Part shown: positions 56,972-64,000 of the stretch, in pieces | How positions within the stretch are numbered: position 1 is the stretch's first letter | How the letters are laid out: each line of letters begins with the position of its first letter | NCBI RefSeq assembly: GCF_963667555.1 | Contig: NZ_OY763421.1 | Coordinates: forward strand, 1,319,562-1,383,561 | Reading direction: 5' to 3' | Origin: an uncultured Methanolobus sp. | GTDB taxonomy: Archaea; Halobacteriota; Methanosarcinia; Methanosarcinales; Methanosarcinaceae | Length of the DNA: 64,000 nucleotides | Notes under the pieces: model-generated | What the model was told of the DNA's origin: nothing | The model's database searches: none | What the model saw: the letters and a program-made list of their open reading frames with translations, nothing else | Program-made: the position numbers and the translations under genes

Positions 56972-57015
56972 GTTTGTACTCCACTATTTAACTTTTTGAT
57001 ATTTTGTTAAAAAAT

Positions 57016-57038
57016 CAGACGGCAACGTAATGTTGCTG
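57016..57038 (-). terminator. Hairpin after the 1092-residue propeller gene
   Basis: GACGGCAAC-GTAAT-GTTGCTGTC forms a 9-bp stem with one wobble pair. A homologous hairpin stands at 60807-60829 after the paralogous gene, evidence that the two genes and their 3' ends were duplicated together. Confidence 0.5.
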
Positions 57039-57051
57039 TCATGAAAAGAAT

Positions 57052-60000
57052 TTACATCAGGTTGTTGAACCTCCATGCATTATACATCTCAACAACAGAC
57101 TCTATGGATACAGAAGAGCCTGTGCCTGTTGCGGGATTGGAGAAACGCCAGCAGTTGTAGGCCTCTACGACCTCTTCTATACTGATGTACTCACCATTGG
57201 TCGAGGAGATATCATTCCAGGGGTTCCAGTCACCTTCAACACAATAAAATCTCTCACCTGTGCCAAAGAAAACAAGACCATCTGAAATTGCTACACCCTG
57301 CAGAATATAACCGTCATCATCGTCCGGATTATACTCCCATACCACTTCTGCGTAGTCATCCATGTCAACCAGACAGTACAATGAACCATCCTCTGCTGCT
57401 TCTGAGAAATAGATAAAGGTCATACCGGAATCAGAAACAACTACGGGAGATGATTTGACACCTTCATCAAGTGTATAGTTCCAGAGCAGGTTACCGGATG
57501 TATCAAAACAATTCAATGCTCCGGTTTCACCGTGTTCACCATGACCTACATAGATCCTGTCGCCCAGAATAGCAGGTGTTGATGTACTGAATCCCTGCTG
57601 AACGCTCCAGCCGTCATCGATAAACGCACCGGTATTCTCATTAAATCCTATTTTCCAGAGGAAACCATAGAATTGACCGCTTTCAGAAGTGATGTAAAGG
57701 TAACCGTCATTGAATACCAGTGATGAACGGAAGACACCTGGTGTAGAGCGTGCAAAAGATATGTCAGAACTCGAACTTAGATCTACTTCATCAACGAGCT
57801 CACCGGTGATACGGTCAAGACATACCAGTATTCCTTCATATGTAGGATAGACAACATAGTCCCCAACAATTACAGCACCGTCCCAGATAAATCCTGAAGA
57901 ATTATAGTTTGCATAACTCCACAGATAGTTGCCCAGGTCATCGAAGCAGTAGAAATACTTGGTTCCGGCATCTGAACCAGGACCATCACCAATATAGATC
58001 CTGTGATCATAATAAGTGATCGGCATCTCAAAGGACTCATTTGTTACTTTGACTTCCCACTGTTTTGCTCCGTCTTCGGCATCAAAAGCATACAGACTTC
58101 CCTGATAACTTGCAGCAAATATGTTTCCATCTCCGTATGCAGGAGTTGAGGAAACAATCGTACCTATTTCGGTTTCTTTCTTCCATGTAAGTGTCCCAGT
58201 ATACTTCTCATAAGCACACAAAGATCCACTTGAAGCAATTACATATACCGTGTCATCAACTACTATTGGAGTGACATCCACACTGCCATTGAATTCAGAA
58301 GCATCCCATTTCAGGATTGCTTCTTTTGCAGTATAATCTTCTACCGTACCATTATGAAGCCAGCTTTTCTGGAACTGTGGCCAATCGGGAATATCAAATG
58401 TCTCAATAGAAGTTTCAGGTTCTACATCTATACTGAAATCATCTATTACAGTACCACCTGTGTAATCAACAACTACGGTCAAAGATTCAGTACCACTTGA
58501 ACTTGCTGTCCACATGAAAGTAAACTCTGCATCTTCCCCAGGATAGAGAGATGCAATAGTTCCGCTTGCAATTTCTGTAGTTCCTTCTTTGATTGTAACA
58601 TCAAAAGAATCAGCAATATCAGCTCCTTCGTTGCTGATTATGGCTGTCATCTCATAGGGCTGGTTCACGTATATGTGATCCGGAGTTATTGCCGAAGGAA
58701 TCAGCTCAGGTTCACCTTCAGTAACAGCTACAGTTACTGCATCAGCATCATTGCTGGAATCTGCATCATCTGTAGTCGCAACGGTTGCTTCTACTGAAAA
58801 AGCACCTGTAGATGTTGGTGTCCACTCAAATGAAACGCTCTGGTAACAGCCACCACCTATAAAATCAATAGTATCAGTATCGATTTCGGTACCATCGACC
58901 TTAAGAGAAACATCTACAGAATCTCCTGTAAATGTTGAACCGACATTGTTGACAGTTACTTTAACAGTTAGTGGCACATCCTTATATGCTTGGGAATTAC
59001 ATTCAATGGATGGCACTACATCAATACTCTCATCGCCGCCACCATACGCATATACGGCACCGGAATCATCTACCGTATATACGGTACCTTCAGATATTGC
59101 AGGAGATGCACCTCCACCTTCCTGTTTCCAGAGGATAGCACCAGAATTAGCATCCACTGCATAAGTGCGATCAAATCCCCAGAAATAGCTACTATAACCA
59201 TCATCTTCTACAGTTGTAGGGGAGGAGGCCATAGCACCTGTGAAAACAACTCCATCTGCTACTGCAACAGACTGAGTCCAGTCACCTAGACCATAGTGTT
59301 CATAGCCTCTGGCAGACCATGACAGATCACCGGTTGTGGCATTGTAACAGTACAAACGTCCGCCCTGATAGCCACCTGCTATATACAGATTTCCATATGC
59401 ATAAGCCGGAGTGCAGTCTGTTCTTGCAATGCTTGTTTCCCAGAGTATGCTTCCATTACTGGTATTTATAGCGTAGAGCGCTCCAGAACCATCGAAATTG
59501 TAAGTTGTAACATAGCATACGCCTTCTTCATCACCAAAGCTCACTGAACCACATGCATTCTGTGTTAATACAGTCATCCACTGTTCTACACCGGTATCGG
59601 CATCAACACAATACACATAGCCCTGCTCATAACTTCCATTTACTGAATAGTGATAATACCAGCTTGTCAGGTAAACATACCCATCCTTGTAGGCAGCACA
59701 TCCCTGAGCCCTTGCACCGCCAACATCCTCGCCTCCTGATCCAGGAGTACCAAAGACAGTAAAATTCCAGATCTCAGTACCAGCGCCTTCATCCAGGCAA
59801 TAATAACGACAGCCATTCCAGTCTTCAACATAAACTTTCCCATCTGCTATCATTGGACCGCCATTACAGGAATTATCAGATGTGGAAAAATTCCAGATCT
59901 CAGTACCACTTGAAGCATCCAGACATCTTGTATATTGGCCCAGTGTGCTGAAAATCCTACCATCGTTGTAAGCAGGTGTTGCCCAGGAATCCCATTTAAC

Positions 60001-60330
60001 GGAACCTGTGCCGGTTATATCAGCTTCCCATTCAAAACTACCATCAGTGATATCAATTGCCCTTAAATAACCATCATTACAATTTACGAAAACATTCCCT
60101 TCTGCTACAACCACAGAAGTGGTTCTGATAGCATTGATATCATCAGTGGTATTCCACAATATTGTGTTGGACACAGGAGCAGTTGAAGGCGAAAAACCAC
60201 TGTGTTCAGCATCCTTATGGAACTGATGCCATGTTGTATCATTTGTTTCTTCTGCAATGGCAGAAGTGCCTAACATAACCATAATAGAAAAAGAAAGTGT
60301 TAAAATCATTAGTTTACTCATTTTTACCAT
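57052..60330 (-). CDS. Giant surface protein: two PQQ propellers, two CARDB, variant DWNPW module
   Basis: 1092 residues. Signal peptide, first propeller opening WHQFHKDAEHSGFSPSTAP (about 33-430), two CARDB domains (about 440-640), second propeller opening DWPQFQKSWLHNGTVED (about 650-1025), and a C-terminal module of the variant type: DWNPWNDISSTNGEYISIEE, VVEAYNCWRFSNP and VVEMYNAWRFNNLM. GGAGG at ideal distance from the ATG. All propeller repeats end in GxVYALDxxTG-like strands. Likely extracellular scaffold. Confidence 0.85.
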   Translation of the reverse strand: MVKMSKLMILTLSFSIMVMLGTSAIAEETNDTTWHQFHKDAEHSGFSPSTAPVSNTILWNTTDDINAIRTTSVVVAEGNVFVNCNDGYLRAIDITDGSFEWEADITGTGSVKWDSWATPAYNDGRIFSTLGQYTRCLDASSGTEIWNFSTSDNSCNGGPMIADGKVYVEDWNGCRYYCLDEGAGTEIWNFTVFGTPGSGGEDVGGARAQGCAAYKDGYVYLTSWYYHYSVNGSYEQGYVYCVDADTGVEQWMTVLTQNACGSVSFGDEEGVCYVTTYNFDGSGALYAINTSNGSILWETSIARTDCTPAYAYGNLYIAGGYQGGRLYCYNATTGDLSWSARGYEHYGLGDWTQSVAVADGVVFTGAMASSPTTVEDDGYSSYFWGFDRTYAVDANSGAILWKQEGGGASPAISEGTVYTVDDSGAVYAYGGGDESIDVVPSIECNSQAYKDVPLTVKVTVNNVGSTFTGDSVDVSLKVDGTEIDTDTIDFIGGGCYQSVSFEWTPTSTGAFSVEATVATTDDADSSNDADAVTVAVTEGEPELIPSAITPDHIYVNQPYEMTAIISNEGADIADSFDVTIKEGTTEIASGTIASLYPGEDAEFTFMWTASSSGTESLTVVVDYTGGTVIDDFSIDVEPETSIETFDIPDWPQFQKSWLHNGTVEDYTAKEAILKWDASEFNGSVDVTPIVVDDTVYVIASSGSLCAYEKYTGTLTWKKETEIGTIVSSTPAYGDGNIFAASYQGSLYAFDAEDGAKQWEVKVTNESFEMPITYYDHRIYIGDGPGSDAGTKYFYCFDDLGNYLWSYANYNSSGFIWDGAVIVGDYVVYPTYEGILVCLDRITGELVDEVDLSSSSDISFARSTPGVFRSSLVFNDGYLYITSESGQFYGFLWKIGFNENTGAFIDDGWSVQQGFSTSTPAILGDRIYVGHGEHGETGALNCFDTSGNLLWNYTLDEGVKSSPVVVSDSGMTFIYFSEAAEDGSLYCLVDMDDYAEVVWEYNPDDDDGYILQGVAISDGLVFFGTGERFYCVEGDWNPWNDISSTNGEYISIEEVVEAYNCWRFSNPATGTGSSVSIESVVEMYNAWRFNNLM

Positions 60331-60806
60331 AAACTACCTCCGAAAGTAATTTAAATTTTGAAATGTAGCCACCCTATAGCGAAAATCTTCCATTTGAACC
60401 TGATGCAGATACAGCAGACAATCAAAATAATCGAAGATTTATTGCCACATTCAGGCATGTAGATTAAAACAAATATAAACGAGTGATTTTTGATAATATG
60501 TGTTATTCGCAAAGGTTATGATACTTTGATATAAACTCATTTTTAATATACCATTACTTATTCAGCAATGAGCAATCACTAAAATGGAGTATGTTTCACA
60601 ATAGTAAGGCAATCAGTAGAAAAGTATTCAAATTGACAGGAAAAGCATAACATGAAAATTTTCAATGATATGCAGATATAATAACTCAAAAAATTGCTTC
60701 TGGTTGATTTTGAACGAGTTTTTATTTTGAATAAGAAAACAGAAGAAACTTCTGTTCTGGATTTATACACTAGTACTGACCATTTTAATTTGTTTAAAAT
60801 ATCAGA
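60331..60806. other. Spacer upstream of the double-propeller gene
   Basis: No credible gene. On the minus strand TTTATATT near 60472 is a plausible TATA box for the gene starting at 60330, with a leader of over 100 bases. No shared repeat. Confidence 0.35.
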
Positions 60807-60829
60807 CAGCAACGTAATACTGCTGTCAT
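60807..60829 (-). terminator. Hairpin after the 574-residue propeller gene
   Basis: GACAGCA and TGCTGTC pair around ACGTAATAC. Closely similar to the hairpin after the paralogous gene at 57052. Confidence 0.5.
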
Positions 60830-60838
60830 AAAAAGATT

Positions 60839-62563
60839 TCACATAGGATTGTTGAATCTCCAGGCATTATACATTTCAACAACAGATTCAATGGTCACAG
60901 ACATACCTGTCTCTGGTGCAGTATTTGAAAATCTCCAGCAGTTATAAGCTTCTACAACTTCTTCTATAGTAATGTAAGTGCCATCCGGATTACCTTCAGA
61001 ATCTTCGTCATTCCACGGATTCCAGTCATCCCATACGGAAATATAGTTTTCCTTTATCTTAATATCGTTTCCAGCCGGAGAGGTCACGTTCAGTGATACC
61101 GTATATGTTCCCGGAGATGAATACACATGAACAGGGTCTTTCTCATAAGAAACTGATCCGTCCCCAAAATCCCATTCCCATGATATTGAACCCTGTGAAG
61201 TATCATTAAATTGAACAGTCAATGGAGATACACCGGATACAGTAGAGGCTTCAAAATCAGCTATACATACACTGTCCTCTGAAGCCAGTCCGAATAAATA
61301 GCCCCTATCATTACCATAAAATATCCAGCCATCAGATATTGCAACTCCCTGAACAGTATATTGATTTATATCAGAAGATGGCTGATAGTACCAGACCTCT
61401 TCTGGCTCTGTATTGTTGGAATAATCCCTTAGACAATAAACTCTTGCATCATCATCATTTGTTGTGAAATAAATGTATACCTCACCGTCACCATTATCGT
61501 AAGCTGTAGATAGTACAGGTGAGGCTTTTACGCCACCATTGGGAGAGTATTCCCATATTTGTGTAAGATCAAAATCGTTGAAACAATACATTTTTCCGGT
61601 TGAAGCAAAATCACCAGATCCTACATAGACCCTTTCATTGTAAACTACAGGAGATGAAGTGCTTTCCGTAATTGATGCAGAGTATTTCTCAGAAGTATTA
61701 AAAGTTCCATCCGTATTAAAGCCTATAGAGAACAGATATCCAGAACTGGATTTCTTGGATGTGAAGTAAACCCTGTTACTTTCATTATTATAAACAATGG
61801 ATGATTTGATAGACCCTGCATATGATATTCCAAAAACTGAAGCGATGTCAATCTCATCCTTCTGAATTCCACTATCCTTATAAACTGAAGTCAGAAGACC
61901 TTCGGAATCACCAAATACCAGATAATTACCTATTACACAGGAACCTGACCAATAGTAACCACCATCGCCTGTGGAATTTCGAGTCCATACTTCATTTCCG
62001 TTATCATCGTAACAATAATACTGGCCGTTGTTGCCCTCCCAGTCATTACAATCCCCGAAAAAAATCATATTCTCATCATACGTAACCGGAGTGAAAATCC
62101 AGTCCCCTGCGGATCTACTCCATTTCAAATCCCCGTTTTCAGAATCAATTGCATAGATATCCCCCTTATAAGTAGGAATAAAAATAGTATTGTTTCCATA
62201 AGCAGGAGCACCTAGTTGATACCAGATAGTTCCTATGGAAGTATTCCACTTTTCAACACCAGTAATTTTATTAATTGCTGAAACTGTTCCACCGGATGTC
62301 ACAGCATATACAGTATCACCAACTGCTAACGGAGGACTGTTTATACTTGCAGAACCTATGGATCCCCCCGACCCCGGAAGCCCATAATCCCAGGAGAGAT
62401 TCAAGTCAGGTTCAGTTATTGGAGCTTTATCAGTACTTATCCCGCTGTTTAATATATTAGACTGAAACTGAGTCCAATTTGATGCAGATGCACCAGAAGA
62501 AAGAAACATAAGTATAACAAATGAAATCATCCATAACCTTGTAACTGTTTTTTTAGATAGCAA
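60839..62563 (-). CDS. Surface protein: PQQ propeller, PKD, variant DWNPW module
   Basis: 574 residues. TTG start after GAGGAAGTAAA, signal peptide (ISFVILMFLSSGASA), propeller opening NWTQFQSNILNSGISTDKAP (about 30-420), a PKD domain with WEWDFGDGSVSYEKDPVH, and a variant module at the C-terminus (DWNPWNDEDSEGNPDGTYIT, VVEAYNCWRFSN, VVEMYNAWRFNNPM). The module is nearly identical to that of the 1092-residue protein. Confidence 0.85.
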   Translation of the reverse strand: MLSKKTVTRLWMISFVILMFLSSGASASNWTQFQSNILNSGISTDKAPITEPDLNLSWDYGLPGSGGSIGSASINSPPLAVGDTVYAVTSGGTVSAINKITGVEKWNTSIGTIWYQLGAPAYGNNTIFIPTYKGDIYAIDSENGDLKWSRSAGDWIFTPVTYDENMIFFGDCNDWEGNNGQYYCYDDNGNEVWTRNSTGDGGYYWSGSCVIGNYLVFGDSEGLLTSVYKDSGIQKDEIDIASVFGISYAGSIKSSIVYNNESNRVYFTSKKSSSGYLFSIGFNTDGTFNTSEKYSASITESTSSPVVYNERVYVGSGDFASTGKMYCFNDFDLTQIWEYSPNGGVKASPVLSTAYDNGDGEVYIYFTTNDDDARVYCLRDYSNNTEPEEVWYYQPSSDINQYTVQGVAISDGWIFYGNDRGYLFGLASEDSVCIADFEASTVSGVSPLTVQFNDTSQGSISWEWDFGDGSVSYEKDPVHVYSSPGTYTVSLNVTSPAGNDIKIKENYISVWDDWNPWNDEDSEGNPDGTYITIEEVVEAYNCWRFSNTAPETGMSVTIESVVEMYNAWRFNNPM

Positions 62564-62725
62564 TTTACTTCCTCTCTCATAATTTGTCTTTGATAGAACA
62601 GTTCTAACAGGAAGTTGGTGAAGCTAGACTATAAAAAGATGAAATTATAGCTTAAATATGATAGTAAAATAGATAATAATGAGAAAAGCTGAGATTTGTA
62701 AGTTCAATTTTAAACATAAAATAAA

Positions 62726-62751
62726 TATGTGAAGGTTTTAGCCCTCACATA
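62726..62751 (-). terminator. Hairpin after the partial propeller gene
   Basis: TATGTGA at 62726-62732 pairs with TCACATA at 62745-62751 (with inner GG/CC), 15 bases past the stop codon of the last minus-strand gene. Confidence 0.5.
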
Positions 62752-62766
62752 GGTTTCATTCCTCAT

Positions 62767-64000
62767 TTAGCTATAACGATATACATAGCCCGCATCGTTA
62801 CCGAAATAGAGATAGTTACCAGATATTGCTACTCCCTGAAGTGTGTAATCACAGTTGCTTGGTGTTGAAGAAGTAACACTACAGGAGCTTCCAAGATCCT
62901 CAATAGCATATAGTGTTCCACTTGCAGCGTTGGTTGTCACATATACTATAGGGTTGCTGTTTCCGGTACTGACAACAGGGGAAGCCTGAACAGGGCCATT
63001 TGTTGATGTGTAACTCCATATAGGCGTAAGATCATCTTCAAGACAATATACACCGGAAGAAGAACCTACATATACCCTCTGGTTCTCATCATTATATGCA
63101 GGTGTTGAAGTACTGCTTCCAATACTCTGGCTTGTTACAGAACCAAATTCACCTGTTGATTCATCAAATTCAACACAGTATATGTTGCCATCCTTACTGG
63201 TGAAATACAGAACACTTGCATTGGAATTATAGCAAACAGACGATCTTATCTCATCAGTTGTTATTGCATCTTCATCAACATCTGTTCCATCTATTGTTAC
63301 TGAAACCAGATGTCCCGCATCATCGCCATAGACTACATATGTATCACTGGTGCCCTCAATGATCGCAGCCCCTGCCCAGTAGTATCCTTCACCAGATTGC
63401 GTGTCACGACTCCAGTATTCTGTGCCGTTGTCTGCATAAAGACAGTAATATGTACCGTCATCTGTTGCATTCATGTCAGAAGCGCTCATATTAGCTGTAC
63501 CGGTAAAAAGAAGACCAACACCATCGTTGTTATAGTATTTAACAGGTGATGAACACTGGTGTGTTGCAGGAGCAAAAGCCAGCTGATCTACATTGTTAAC
63601 GATATTACCATCGGAATCAAGGAAAGTGAACGTTGGTTGCTGTGAAGTTAAGTATGCTGTGTTCACCACACAGAAAAACTCGTCATCATCATTGTATGCA
63701 GGGCATGCATTCTGGAATGTTGTACCTCCTGTTTCTACAGACCACACATTGCGTAAATATACTATGGGACCAGGGAACCTTATTCCTTGAGTACTTTGAT
63801 AAAATTCATCAATTCCCAATGTGTAGACATAATTATCAACTACCAAAGGTGCTGTATCAATACCCGCCCATGATGAACTTTCTGTATATCCTTTTATATA
63901 GCTAAGAGAAGTACCCGGACCTGCATCTGATGTTACACCCGTATTTTCGACATTCCCCTGGAACTGTGTCCAGTCACTTGCAGCTGCCCCTGATGCGAAC
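62767..64000 (-). CDS. PQQ-propeller surface protein, 5' end outside window
   Basis: The frame continues past an internal TTG to the right edge of the window; the added residues include DWTQFQGNVENTGVTSDAGP, the standard propeller opening of this island, so the true start lies beyond 64000. At least 411 residues are visible, all propeller. The protein stops at GNDAGYVYRYS, exactly where the paralogues pass from propeller into the DWNPW module, so this member lacks that module. Confidence 0.85.
   Translation of the reverse strand, partial: FASGAAASDWTQFQGNVENTGVTSDAGPGTSLSYIKGYTESSSWAGIDTAPLVVDNYVYTLGIDEFYQSTQGIRFPGPIVYLRNVWSVETGGTTFQNACPAYNDDDEFFCVVNTAYLTSQQPTFTFLDSDGNIVNNVDQLAFAPATHQCSSPVKYYNNDGVGLLFTGTANMSASDMNATDDGTYYCLYADNGTEYWSRDTQSGEGYYWAGAAIIEGTSDTYVVYGDDAGHLVSVTIDGTDVDEDAITTDEIRSSVCYNSNASVLYFTSKDGNIYCVEFDESTGEFGSVTSQSIGSSTSTPAYNDENQRVYVGSSSGVYCLEDDLTPIWSYTSTNGPVQASPVVSTGNSNPIVYVTTNAASGTLYAIEDLGSSCSVTSSTPSNCDYTLQGVAISGNYLYFGNDAGYVYRYS

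Noticed and set aside
47764..62563. Quinoprotein dehydrogenases from the PQQ-type propellers
   Set aside because: Only the structural propeller repeats are evident; no dehydrogenase PQQ-binding or calcium-site motifs were recognised.

Overview
The window reads as a methanogenic archaeon of the Methanosarcinaceae, most likely close to Methanolobus. This is inferred from gene content: archaeal GatD, archaeal-type AspS, DapL-type aminotransferase, split MgtE halves with a PhoU/RCK_C partner, Pilin_N-type pilins, a PGF-CTERM-like tail, many PQQ-propeller/PKD surface proteins, AT-rich spacers and AGGTGA ribosome-binding sites. No rRNA, tRNA, CRISPR array or autonomous transposase was seen. 

Layout. 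1-17 kb is mostly housekeeping: a partial Dabb protein, split MgtE plus PhoU/RCK_C, aspS-rpiA, a SatD-like gene with a palindromic operator, a secreted S1 protease followed by a membrane-anchored stand-alone copy of its pro-region, gatD, argH, cheW, a lipoprotein acetolactate decarboxylase, a PAS histidine kinase, dapL and a flavin-reductase-like protein. 18.7-28.5 kb is a striking operon: ArsR-type regulator, CbiZ-like cobinamide amidohydrolase, BtuF/BtuC/BtuD-like ABC importer, a NifH-NifD-like fusion, a NifK-like protein and a CbiK-like protein, closed by a strong hairpin terminator. It looks like an uncharacterised nitrogenase-like reductase tied to import and remodelling of a corrinoid or other tetrapyrrole. 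28.5-37.3 kb is accessory: a secreted transglutaminase-like protein, a second ArsR paralogue with an Ig-like membrane protein, an RloA/RloB-type defence pair, a large secreted protein and a tandem array of small membrane proteins. 37.3-46 kb encodes a type IV pilus-like machine (ATPase, TadC/FlaJ-like platform, pilins) and a four-pilin operon with an A-B-A-B duplication. 46-64 kb is an island of large secreted proteins, all on the minus strand, built from shuffled PKD, PQQ-propeller, right-handed beta-helix, CARDB and DUF4430 modules.

Two further themes cut across the window. First, seven secreted proteins carry a shared C-terminal (once also internal) ~60-residue tandem-helix module beginning DWNPWND, dockerin-like in outline, which may be an attachment or sorting module. 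Second, four copies of a ~290-350 bp intergenic element with terminal inverted repeats and two GC-rich hairpins (loops GAA and TTC) lie at about 0.3, 5.5, 17.4 and 42.8 kb; one hairpin shows a compensatory base-pair change, suggesting a structured RNA or a MITE-like repeat.
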